NCBI GenBank assembly: GCA_007128525.1
Contig: SKXG01000279.1
Coordinates: 1-14,665 of the forward strand
Direction of reading: 5' to 3'
Length of the DNA: 14,665 nt
DNA from: Pseudomonadales bacterium
Lineage (GTDB): Bacteria > Pseudomonadota > Gammaproteobacteria > Pseudomonadales > Azotimanducaceae
Each line of letters opens with the position of its first letter. Within the stretch, counting starts at the first letter, position 1. A program made the translations under genes and the position numbers. The notes under the pieces are model-generated. The model made no database searches and had not been told where the DNA came from. It saw nothing but the letters and a program-made list of their open reading frames with translations. Shown in pieces: positions 6,406-12,593 of the stretch.

Positions 6406-7362
6406 CTAGGGTTCGATCCTGCGCTGCACCACAGCAACCAGCGTCCTGACGGCGACAAGCGCAATGATCAGAGTTGTCAGCGTGGCAAGGATGGCCAGCA
6501 GTGCTTGCGGGGTTGGCCCTGGCTGTGAACCAGCGGCCACGAAACTGGCGCTGGTGAAGGCGGCCAACGGGAAGGTGTAGGCCCACCAGGATGGGAAGAA
6601 GGCCAGCCGGATAAAACGTGGAATCTGCAGCAACAGCAGCAGGAACGTAAACAGGGCGATCTGATACAGCATTGTGGCGACGATGCCGGTTTCGCCGGTT
6701 AACGCCAGCCAGGACAGGTAGGACACGGCGGGAGGTGCGAGCAGCACCACCAAGGTGGGCCGCATTGGGGGCTCCAGTTCCGGGCCGGTAACCAGTCGGA
6801 AAAAGACCAGCGTGACCAGCATGCCCCAGAAGAACAGGCCAATGGCCATGAAGAACCAGCCGACCATTGGATAGCCATCCGGTACGGCAACGAGCGGTAC
6901 CAGCACATTGCCGACCGCCGGTATGAACCAGGCCGGATTCAGGCTGGGGAGGGGGCGTTCTGTTTCCAGCCAGATGGTGACAATCACCAGCGTCAGTAAC
7001 AGGTGCAGGCCGGCGCCGACCTTCCACAGCAGACTGGACAGTCCCGGCAAGGCGTCGGCCGTGAGCAGCGCCAGCAGCATCAGGTTGATCGAGATGGCCG
7101 GTAGAAAGTTGATCCGCACCGGATGGCGCAATTCCGATGCGACCAAGGTCCAGTGACGGACTGACTTCAGTGCAAAGGCGAGCAGCAGCACGACGAATAC
7201 TGCGGCGGCAAGAGCGGTCGCCGAGGTGGAGATCACGGCAGGCAGCTGCCAGGCCTGCTCCACCTGCCGCCACACCATTGCCAGGCCGCACAAACCCATG
7301 ACAGCGGCAAACAGTGGTAACGGCAACTGCTCCAGCCGGGTTCGGGGTGTCTCAGCGGGCAC
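6406..7362 (-). CDS. SLAC1/TehA (TDT) family membrane protein
   Basis: A 318-residue integral membrane protein with about ten hydrophobic segments. The start (LEQLPLPLFAAVMGLCGLAMVWRQVE) and blocks such as INFLPAISINLMLLALL, LNPAWFIPAVGNVLVPLVAV and PSWWAYTFPLAAFTSASFV are characteristic of the tellurite-resistance/dicarboxylate transporter (TDT) and SLAC1 anion-channel family. Transported ion is unknown; members move malate, sulfite or small anions. Translation starts at GTG (7362-7360) with GGAGAG in the 18 nt after the stop of the upstream PAS gene, so the two are co-transcribed. The stop (TAG at 6408-6406) precedes the esterase-like gene closely. A long alternative minus-strand frame across the same region is a compositional shadow. 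Confidence 0.85.
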   Translation of the reverse strand: MPAETPRTRLEQLPLPLFAAVMGLCGLAMVWRQVEQAWQLPAVISTSATALAAAVFVVLLLAFALKSVRHWTLVASELRHPVRINFLPAISINLMLLALLTADALPGLSSLLWKVGAGLHLLLTLVIVTIWLETERPLPSLNPAWFIPAVGNVLVPLVAVPDGYPMVGWFFMAIGLFFWGMLVTLVFFRLVTGPELEPPMRPTLVVLLAPPAVSYLSWLALTGETGIVATMLYQIALFTFLLLLLQIPRFIRLAFFPSWWAYTFPLAAFTSASFVAAGSQPGPTPQALLAILATLTTLIIALVAVRTLVAVVQRRIEP

Positions 7363-7380
7363 GTTGTGATCTCTCCGTCA

Positions 7381-7974
7381 TCAGGCGAAGTGGTGACCGG
7401 CACAGGGCGGGCAAATGCCGTGGCTGGTATTGGGGGGTGATTCAGACACCCACTCGGGCACCCAGTCCCAGCTTTCTCCAGGCGCCTGGCGTCGAACGCG
7501 CCGGCAATAGGCACACTGCTGGATCAGGCCATGCTCGTTTAGATAGGCGTGGCTGTCGGGCGTCTTGGGCTCTGCTGAATGCGGTTGCGAGGTCCGAAGG
7601 GCATTGACGATCAGCAGCCCGGCCCGCTCAGGCAACGGGTAGCTGATCTGCTGAAACTGGCGGTAAATGCTGGGGCTGGAGCACTCGTACGTGTGCAGCC
7701 AGGGCTCACCGCTGGCCAATGCGGCCTCATAGTGCTTGCGATAGTGTTCGCGCAGCACCTCAGGCAAGGCATCGTACAGATTGGCGCCCAGCGTCCAGTG
7801 CGCACGAAAGCCCGCGTCGGCGCCGTTTCGTCGGGCAAACTCGAACCAGGCTTGATTGAAGAAGGCCAGGCGACCATCCGCCCAGATGCCGTAGGCCGGA
7901 TTGTCATGCGCGTCAAGGTGGTCCAGGTCAAAGCCGGCAAGGTACGGCAGAAAGTTGGGGTCGACAGATCGCAT
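7381..7974 (-). CDS. PAS-fold protein with C-terminal CxxC...HGICxxC cluster
   Basis: About 197 residues from ATG 7974. The N-terminal half looks like a PAS domain: NPAYGIWADGRLAFFNQAWFEFARRNG (residues 25-51) is the 'what it is, where we are' strand-helix start, and the region up to LLIVNALR (about 120-127) fits the PAS sheet. The C-terminus carries C-A-Y-C (154-157), a tryptophan-rich stretch WDWVPEWV, and HGICPPC (185-191). This CxxC...W...HGICPxC cluster is a recurring C-terminal element of bacterial PAS/GAF sensor proteins and probably binds a metal or senses redox. No kinase, cyclase or DNA-binding domain follows, so it is an isolated sensor module. No convincing Shine-Dalgarno precedes the ATG; a TTG at 7980 is also in frame. 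It leads the PAS-SLAC1-esterase unit. Confidence 0.75.
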   Translation of the reverse strand: MRSVDPNFLPYLAGFDLDHLDAHDNPAYGIWADGRLAFFNQAWFEFARRNGADAGFRAHWTLGANLYDALPEVLREHYRKHYEAALASGEPWLHTYECSSPSIYRQFQQISYPLPERAGLLIVNALRTSQPHSAEPKTPDSHAYLNEHGLIQQCAYCRRVRRQAPGESWDWVPEWVSESPPNTSHGICPPCAGHHFA

Positions 7975-7980
7975 CGGCAA

Positions 7981-8010
7981 AGTCTAGCGACGGCTTGGAC
8001 AAGCGTCCAA
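7981..8010 (-). promoter_or_regulatory. Candidate promoter for the PAS-SLAC1-esterase unit
   Basis: On the minus strand TTGGAC (8010-8005) and TAGACT (7986-7981) are 18 nt apart, a fair -35/-10 pair. Initiation would fall at about 7974, the A of the PAS gene ATG, which would make the mRNA leaderless and explain the missing ribosome-binding site. The -35 box is inside a perfect palindrome. Confidence 0.35.
7995..8010. repeat. Perfect palindrome TTGGACAAGCGTCCAA
   Basis: Arms TTGGAC and GTCCAA with a 4-nt spacer form a 16-nt inverted repeat in the intergenic region, overlapping the candidate -35 box of the minus-strand unit. The size and symmetry fit an operator for a dimeric repressor. The regulator is unknown. 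Confidence 0.5.
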
Positions 8011-8025
8011 TTCGATAGATCGAAT
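8010..8025. repeat. Perfect palindrome ATTCGATAGATCGAAT
   Basis: Arms ATTCGAT and ATCGAAT with a 2-nt centre form a second 16-nt inverted repeat, sharing one base with the palindrome at 7995-8010. It is AT-richer than its surroundings. A second operator, or one half of a composite site, is the likely meaning. Confidence 0.5.
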
Positions 8026-8062
8026 CTACCCATGGCTAGGGGCTGTGCCGCATTGTGCCCTC

Positions 8063-8091
8063 TTGACAGTACAGCGCCTGACCAGTTACTT
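8063..8091 (+). promoter_or_regulatory. Candidate promoter of slyA-emrAB
   Basis: A consensus -35 box TTGACA is at 8063-8068. With 16-18 nt spacing the -10 falls at about 8085-8092 (GTTACT/TTACTT), a poor match but overlapping the palindrome at 8090-8101. It lies 60 nt before the slyA-like start. Confidence 0.5.
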
Positions 8092-8101
8092 AGCAAGCTA
8101 A
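8090..8101. promoter_or_regulatory. SlyA-type operator TTAGCAAGCTAA
   Basis: A perfect 12-nt inverted repeat (TTAGC-AA-GCTAA), extended with partial symmetry to 8087-8104. It is identical to the consensus reported, as I recall, for Salmonella SlyA. It overlaps the predicted -10 region of the slyA-like gene, the geometry of autorepression. Confidence 0.65.
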
Positions 8102-8118
8102 CTAGTTGCGGTCTGGCT

Positions 8119-8124
8119 GGAGGG
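8119..8124 (+). promoter_or_regulatory. Ribosome-binding site deciding the TTG start of the slyA-like gene
   Basis: GGAGGG ends 7 nt before TTG 8132-8134. No ATG is available in frame at the expected N-terminus, so this site is the reason for choosing the TTG. Confidence 0.7.
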
Positions 8125-8131
8125 CGAGCTG

Positions 8132-8572
8132 TTGGAGCAACCTACGGATTTTCTGCTGTCACGGGCGACACGTTCCTGGCGCCGCCTGCTCGATCTTGAA
8201 CTGCGCCCGCAGGGCGTCACCTATGCCACCTGGGTGACCCTGGCCTATCTGCGCCGCGGTGGCGATGGTCTGCTGCAGAAGGACCTGGCCCAGCTGCTTG
8301 CTATTGAGGCGCCAACGCTGGTGCGGATGCTGGACCGGCTCGAGCGCGAGGGCCTGGTAGACCGGCGGCCCGTCGAATCCGACCGCCGTGCCAAGACGGT
8401 CCATCTCACGCCTGAGGCACACAAGGTGCTGGGCACCTTTGATGCGATTGCCGGCCGCATGCGTGAGCATCTCTTGGCAGGCATCAGCAACGAAGAACTG
8501 GCTACCACCCATCAGGTGCTGACGCGCATCGTGGCCAATGCAGAACAGCATTTCGGAAGTGAGAAATCATGA
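8132..8572 (+). CDS. slyA: MarR-family transcriptional regulator, SlyA-like
   Basis: A 146-residue winged-helix regulator of the MarR family, the same length and layout as Salmonella SlyA (144). Matching blocks: SWRRLLDLELRPQGVTYATWVTLAYL, LLAIEAPTLVRMLDRLEREGLVDRR (recognition helix, Arg65), SDRRAK (wing, Arg85-Arg86), LTPEA and LLAGISNEEL. Arg65, Arg85 and Arg86 match the SlyA DNA-contact residues in both type and number. It is expected to act as a dimer that senses small aromatic ligands. It starts at TTG behind GGAGGG, and its stop overlaps the emrA-like ATG by 4 nt (ATGA at 8569-8572). The operator at 8090-8101 supports autoregulation and control of the pump genes. The gene symbol rests on motif similarity only; functional orthology is inferred. 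Confidence 0.85.
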   Translation: MEQPTDFLLSRATRSWRRLLDLELRPQGVTYATWVTLAYLRRGGDGLLQKDLAQLLAIEAPTLVRMLDRLEREGLVDRRPVESDRRAKTVHLTPEAHKVLGTFDAIAGRMREHLLAGISNEELATTHQVLTRIVANAEQHFGSEKS

Positions 8573-9684
8573 GTGAATCCAATCCTGCCCATACCGCCTC
8601 AGGCACAGCTGGCAAGTTGAGTCGCCGGACTCTGATCGTTGCGATGCTCGCCGTTGCGGCCATCATCAGCAGCGCCTGGTGGGTGTATGACCGTGTCACC
8701 CATGTCCACATTACCGATGCCCGGATCGCGGGGACCATGATCACCATCAGCTCACGCGTCCATGGCTGGCTCGATGAGCTGCCGATCGAAACCGGTGACC
8801 GGGTCCGGCGCGGTGATTTGCTGCTAGCCATCGATGAACGTGAAGCTGCGTTGGCGCTGGAGGAAGCGGAGCTGCGCATGGCCGTGGCGCGCGCTGAACT
8901 GCGCAGAATTCAGGCCGAACGCAGCTGGCGTGAAGCTTCTCTGGCCGCTGCCGACCAGAAAGCCGCCGCCGATTTGCGCGCGGCGCAAAGTGAGGCGACT
9001 GCGGCAGAGGTAGAGCTGGAGCAGGCCGAGGCCGACTGGAATCGGGCGCGGTCGCTGCTGGAGCGCGACATGATTTCGCGAGAACTGTTTGATCAGCAAC
9101 GTAGCTTCTGGCGTCAGGCCGAGCAGCGTTCGCTGTCGGCCAATGCCCGGGTGGAAGCGGCGCAGGCAGCGGTCGCCGCGGCGGAGGCGGCCAAGGCTGA
9201 GTTGATCGTGTTTGATGCACGTGAGCTGCAGGCTGAGGCGGCCGTTGAGGATGCGCGGGCGCAGCGTGATCAGCTTGAGATCGCACTGTCCCATCATCGC
9301 ATCGTCAGCCCGGTTGACGGCGTCATCGACACCGTCTTCCTGGAAGCCGGTGAATACGTTGAGCGAGGCCGGCAGCTGCTGATGCTGCATAATCCGGACG
9401 ACCTTTGGGTGTCAGCGAATGTGCGCGAGACGCACATTCGTCATCTGCAGCCTGGTGACCGGGCCCGGATTCGTGTTGATGCCTATCCTGGGCTCGAGCT
9501 GGAGGGCGAGATTCGCCGAATCGGTCAGGCCACCACCAGTCAGTTTGCGTTGCTGCCGAATCCGAACCCAAGCGGCAACTTCACCAAGATCACGCAGCGC
9601 ATCGAAGTGCGCATCGACCTTGAACCCAGTGCTGATGTGCAGCTCAAGCCCGGCATGATGGTTGAGGTGAAAATTGGCATCTGA
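8569..9684 (+). CDS. emrA: EmrA-like membrane fusion protein (HlyD family)
   Basis: A 371-residue periplasmic adaptor of a tripartite multidrug pump. A short cytoplasmic N-terminus is followed by one membrane helix (about residues 20-40: TLIVAMLAVAAIISSAWWVY), then TDARIAG...ISSRVHGWLDEL...GDRVRRGDLLLAIDE, the first half of the lipoyl domain. A long Ala/Glu/Arg-rich coiled-coil hairpin spans about residues 90-235. The second lipoyl half (HRIVSPVDGVIDTVFLEAGEYVERGRQLLML) and the beta-barrel follow, ending with NPSGNFTKITQRIEVRI, the EmrA-type signature. It overlaps slyA by 4 nt and the emrB-like gene by 11 nt, so the three are one operon. No outer-membrane factor (TolC type) is encoded here; one elsewhere must be used. 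Confidence 0.9.
   Translation: MSESNPAHTASGTAGKLSRRTLIVAMLAVAAIISSAWWVYDRVTHVHITDARIAGTMITISSRVHGWLDELPIETGDRVRRGDLLLAIDEREAALALEEAELRMAVARAELRRIQAERSWREASLAAADQKAAADLRAAQSEATAAEVELEQAEADWNRARSLLERDMISRELFDQQRSFWRQAEQRSLSANARVEAAQAAVAAAEAAKAELIVFDARELQAEAAVEDARAQRDQLEIALSHHRIVSPVDGVIDTVFLEAGEYVERGRQLLMLHNPDDLWVSANVRETHIRHLQPGDRARIRVDAYPGLELEGEIRRIGQATTSQFALLPNPNPSGNFTKITQRIEVRIDLEPSADVQLKPGMMVEVKIGI
9664..9669 (+). promoter_or_regulatory. Ribosome-binding site for the TTG start of the emrB-like gene
   Basis: GAGGTG lies inside the end of the emrA-like gene, 4-6 nt before TTG 9674-9676. No ATG or GTG is found in frame near the expected N-terminus, so the TTG is the likely start. Confidence 0.6.
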
Positions 9685-11290
9685 AGCTTCAGCCATTGCA
9701 GGCCGGCCGCCAGGTGGGATCCCGCCCGGCATTGAAGCCACTGAGCCGATTCTTGAGAAGTTTCGTGAGTTCGGGCCCAACTACCGCTGGCTGGCGACGT
9801 TGACGACGCTGCTCGGCTCATTTGCCACACTGCTTACCGCCACCATCATTAATGTCGCGATTCCCGACATCATGGGCTCGTTGGGCATGACAGAGTCGCA
9901 GGCCCAGTGGCTGGCCACCGGGTTCCTGGCGACCACCACAGTTACCATGCTGATTGCCGCCTGGGCGGTTGAGTGCTTCGGCATTGCCCGAACCTTCGTC
10001 GTCGCCATGCTGATTTTTGCTGCCGGCTCCGTGGCTGGCGGCCTGGCGCCAACCGGTGAGACCCTGATCGCCGCACGAGTGATACAGGGCGCGGGTGCCG
10101 GCCTGATGACACCGCTTGCCATGCTTATCGTCTATCAGGTTTTCCCGGTACACCGCCGTGGCACCGCCATGGGGATCTACGCCGTCGGCATCATTCTGGC
10201 GCCGGCACTGGGGCCCGCATTCGGCGGCGCGCTGGTGGATCAGTTCAGCTGGCGCTACGTGTTCTTCATGGCGATTCCCTTTGTCATGGCCAGCCTGCCG
10301 ATGGCCATCCTGTTTCTGCCGGAGCGCGACCCACAAGCGCGCCGGCCGGATTTCGACTGGACCGGTGTCGTTCTGCTGTCGGTATTCCTGGTGTGTCTGC
10401 TGATTGCACTGTCCAACGGACCGGGCTACGGCTGGGGCTCTCCCGAGGTCGCCTGGCTGGCCTTCGGGACCGTGCTGTCCGGTATCGCCTTTTTGTATTG
10501 GGAGTGGTACGTCAAAGACCCGCTGATGAATCTGCGGCTTTTTTTGAACGCCCGCTTCCTGGCCGCCGCCGTGGTGACCTTTGTGCTGGGCGCTGGTCTG
10601 TTCGGGTCAACCTATGTGCTGCCACTGTTTCTGCAGTCGGTGCAGGGGCTGACGCCGAGCGACTCCGGCCTGATGCTGGTTCCCGCCGGTCTGTTGATGG
10701 CGGTGGTGTTTCCAATTGCGGGCCGCCTCAGCGATGAACTGGCACCGCGCAATCTGATTCTGACCGGGCTGACCATATTTGCGTTGTCGACCCTGCTGTT
10801 CCGGCATGTGGATGCCAATACGCCCTATGCCACACTGATACTCTGGGTGGCCCTGGGCAGAATCGGCCTGGCGCTGATTTTTCCCTGTCTGAACGCGGCA
10901 GCGCTGCGGCCGCTGCCATTGCACCTGCTGGCACAGGGTTCCGGCGCGATCAACTTCCTGCGCCAGCTGGGCGGCGCCTTTGGTGTCAACCTGATCACCA
11001 TCTACCTGATTCACCGGACGGACGTGCACGCACACGAGCTGGTACTGACGCAGACCGCTGGCAACGCGCAGACCATCCTGATGACCGATTTGTACATGCC
11101 AAGGCTCTACATGACGCTCGGCCTGTCTGAGCGGATGTCCGAGCTGGTGTCCATGGGCGCGCTGCAGAACATGGTCATACAGCAGGGCAGTATGCTGGCC
11201 TATAGGGACACCTTCGTGGCCATCGCCGTGGTCTTCCTGCTGTGCCTGATTCCTGCCTGGTTCATGGACAAGCGCCGGCCCAACCAATAG
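9674..11290 (+). CDS. emrB: EmrB-like MFS drug efflux pump (DHA2 family, 14 TM)
   Basis: A 538-residue major facilitator of the DHA2 (14-helix) family, the inner-membrane proton-driven part of an EmrAB pump. A soluble N-terminus of about 38 residues precedes the first helix. Family motifs: TATIINVAIPDI (55-66, motif D1), ARVIQGAGAGLMTPLAM (134-150) and the antiporter motif C, ILAPALGPAFGGALV (173-187). The loop VFPVHRRGTAMGIYAVG is also typical. DHA2 proteins usually have an Asp in D1 (LDxTIVNVALP); here that position is Thr55. It starts at TTG 9674, 11 nt inside the emrA-like gene. The exported substrates cannot be inferred. No clear terminator is visible in the 115 nt after the stop. Confidence 0.9.
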   Translation: MASEASAIAGRPPGGIPPGIEATEPILEKFREFGPNYRWLATLTTLLGSFATLLTATIINVAIPDIMGSLGMTESQAQWLATGFLATTTVTMLIAAWAVECFGIARTFVVAMLIFAAGSVAGGLAPTGETLIAARVIQGAGAGLMTPLAMLIVYQVFPVHRRGTAMGIYAVGIILAPALGPAFGGALVDQFSWRYVFFMAIPFVMASLPMAILFLPERDPQARRPDFDWTGVVLLSVFLVCLLIALSNGPGYGWGSPEVAWLAFGTVLSGIAFLYWEWYVKDPLMNLRLFLNARFLAAAVVTFVLGAGLFGSTYVLPLFLQSVQGLTPSDSGLMLVPAGLLMAVVFPIAGRLSDELAPRNLILTGLTIFALSTLLFRHVDANTPYATLILWVALGRIGLALIFPCLNAAALRPLPLHLLAQGSGAINFLRQLGGAFGVNLITIYLIHRTDVHAHELVLTQTAGNAQTILMTDLYMPRLYMTLGLSERMSELVSMGALQNMVIQQGSMLAYRDTFVAIAVVFLLCLIPAWFMDKRRPNQ

Positions 11291-11332
11291 CCCATCTGAT
11301 AACGCCCGCAGTGGCGCCTGTCATGCTGCCGC

Positions 11333-11361
11333 TTGACACGCTGTCGGCGCGGGCAGAAACT
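11333..11361 (+). promoter_or_regulatory. Possible promoter for the second thiolase unit
   Basis: TTGACA at 11333-11338 is a full consensus -35 box; 17 nt later is GAAACT (11356-11361), a weak -10. It sits 45 nt before the thiolase ATG in the gap after emrB. Confidence 0.35.
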
Positions 11362-11379
11362 CCGTCAAACAACCAAGTT

Positions 11380-11393
11380 TCCAGCGATCTGGA
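11380..11393. repeat. Palindrome TCCAGCGATCTGGA overlapping the thiolase ribosome-binding site
   Basis: TCCAG-CGAT-CTGGA is a perfect 5-bp-arm inverted repeat; its right arm covers the first part of the GGAGGGG ribosome-binding site (from 11391). It could be an operator or a hairpin that limits translation. Confidence 0.4.
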
Positions 11394-11405
11394 GGGGTAG
11401 GATAT

Positions 11406-12593
11406 ATGCGTAAAGTAGTGGTGGTAGACAGTCTGCGGACCGGTCTGGCGAAGTCCTTTCGGGGCACTTTCAATCTGACTCGGTCTGACGATATGGTCGC
11501 GCACTGTATCGACAGTCTGCTCGAGGCCAACCCGGCACTGAAGCCGGATGATGTTGAAGACATCATCCTGGGCATGGCCGGACAGACCGGTGAACAGGGC
11601 GGCAATGTCGCACGCAGCGCCGTCGTACTGTCGAAGTTGCCGATTACGGTGCCGGGCACCAGTATCAGCCGGGCCTGTTCTTCCGGGCTCAATGCCATTG
11701 CCATGGCGGCCACTCAGATTGGAAGCGGTTGCGCCGAAGTCATCATCGCTGGCGGGGTCGAGTCGATTTCCGGTGGTCGTCGTGGTGAGCCGGGCAAATC
11801 AGAGCGCAATCAACGCATCAAGGAAGAAAAGCCGGAACTGTTCATGGCAATGGGCGACACCGCCGAAGTGGTGGCACGCCGCTATAAAATCAGTCGTGAG
11901 GCTCAGGACGCCTATGCGCTGCAAAGCCAGCAGCGCTATGCGCGTTCCGTTGATGCCGGGTACGTGGCTGAAGAGATCGTGCCCATGTCCGTGAAATGGA
12001 AGCAGGTCGACAAGGCAACCGGTGAAGAGCGGACCCTCGATGGTGTCGTCGATCGCGATGAATGCAACCGTCCGGAGACCACTGCCGAAGGCCTAGCCAA
12101 GCTTGCACCGGCCTTCAAGGACGATGGTAGCGTCACCGCGGGCAACTCATCGCAATTGTCCGATGGTGCCAGCATGACGCTGTTGATGAGCGAAGAGAAA
12201 GCAAAATCACTCGGTCTGAAGCCATTGGGTTATTTCCATGGCTTTGCTGTGGCCGGATGTGAGCCGGATGAGATGGGCATTGGGCCGGTTTTCGCCATTC
12301 CCAAGCTGCTCAAGTACAAGGGCATGAAGGTCAGTGATATTGACCTGTGGGAGCTGAATGAGGCTTTCGCCGTGCAGACCTTGTACTGCCGCGACAAGCT
12401 GGAAATCGACAACGACCGCTACAACGTTAATGGTGGTTCCATATCTATCGGTCACCCTTATGGCATGACGGGTTCTCGCCTTACCGGTACCCTGCTCAGA
12501 GAGCTCAGACGGCAAGGAAAACAATGGGGTGTGGTCACCATGTGTATCGGTGGTGGTATGGGTGCGGCCGGGCTGTTCGAGGCCATCAACTGA
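11406..12593 (+). CDS. Acetyl-CoA acyltransferase (thiolase family)
   Basis: A 395-residue thiolase, distinct from the PcaF-like one in this window. Catalytic residues: Cys91 in [12 protein letters not shown], His350 in [13 protein letters not shown] and Cys380 in TMCIGGGMG; the NEAFA motif is also intact. It also has [29 protein letters not shown] and [14 protein letters not shown], typical of 3-ketoacyl-CoA thiolase/acetyl-CoA acetyltransferase proteins used in fatty-acid or related acyl-CoA metabolism. Direction (cleavage or condensation) is not decidable from sequence. It starts at ATG 11406 behind GGAGGGG (11391-11397). Its stop overlaps the start proposed for the lipoprotein hydrolase by 4 nt, and a TetR gene follows, so it heads a three-gene unit. 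No acyl-CoA dehydrogenase or hydratase gene lies beside it. Confidence 0.9.
   Translation: MRKVVVVDSLRTGLAKSFRGTFNLTRSDDMVAHCIDSLLEANPALKPDDVEDIILGMAGQTGEQGGNVARSAVVLSKLPITVPGTSISRACSSGLNAIAMAATQIGSGCAEVIIAGGVESISGGRRGEPGKSERNQRIKEEKPELFMAMGDTAEVVARRYKISREAQDAYALQSQQRYARSVDAGYVAEEIVPMSVKWKQVDKATGEERTLDGVVDRDECNRPETTAEGLAKLAPAFKDDGSVTAGNSSQLSDGASMTLLMSEEKAKSLGLKPLGYFHGFAVAGCEPDEMGIGPVFAIPKLLKYKGMKVSDIDLWELNEAFAVQTLYCRDKLEIDNDRYNVNGGSISIGHPYGMTGSRLTGTLLRELRRQGKQWGVVTMCIGGGMGAAGLFEAIN
12579..12582 (+). promoter_or_regulatory. Ribosome-binding site supporting a CTG start for the lipoprotein gene
   Basis: GAGG lies 7 nt before CTG 12590-12592, which overlaps the thiolase TGA as CTGA (12590-12593). 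From this codon the protein has a standard lipoprotein signal; later TTG, GTG or ATG codons (12617, 12626, 12629) lose its positive N-region. Confidence 0.4.

Noticed and set aside
5184..6464. Erythromycin-esterase-like protein read as a macrolide resistance gene
   Set aside because: The fold signatures are present but the superfamily is broad and mostly uncharacterised, and nothing around it indicates a mobile resistance cassette.
6308..7291. 327-codon minus-strand frame overlapping the SLAC1-type gene
   Set aside because: Reads as Arg/Ala/Gly-rich without hydrophobic periodicity, while the other frame gives clean membrane helices.
8044..8059. Direct repeat GTGCC...GTGCC near the slyA promoter
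   Set aside because: Five bases repeated once is expected by chance at this composition.
9818..10336. 172-codon minus-strand frame inside emrB
   Set aside because: Low-complexity His/Gln/Gly-rich product expected from the antisense of membrane-protein codons.
10607..11287. 226-codon minus-strand frame inside emrB
   Set aside because: Same reason: His/Gln-rich antisense of hydrophobic coding sequence, no motif.
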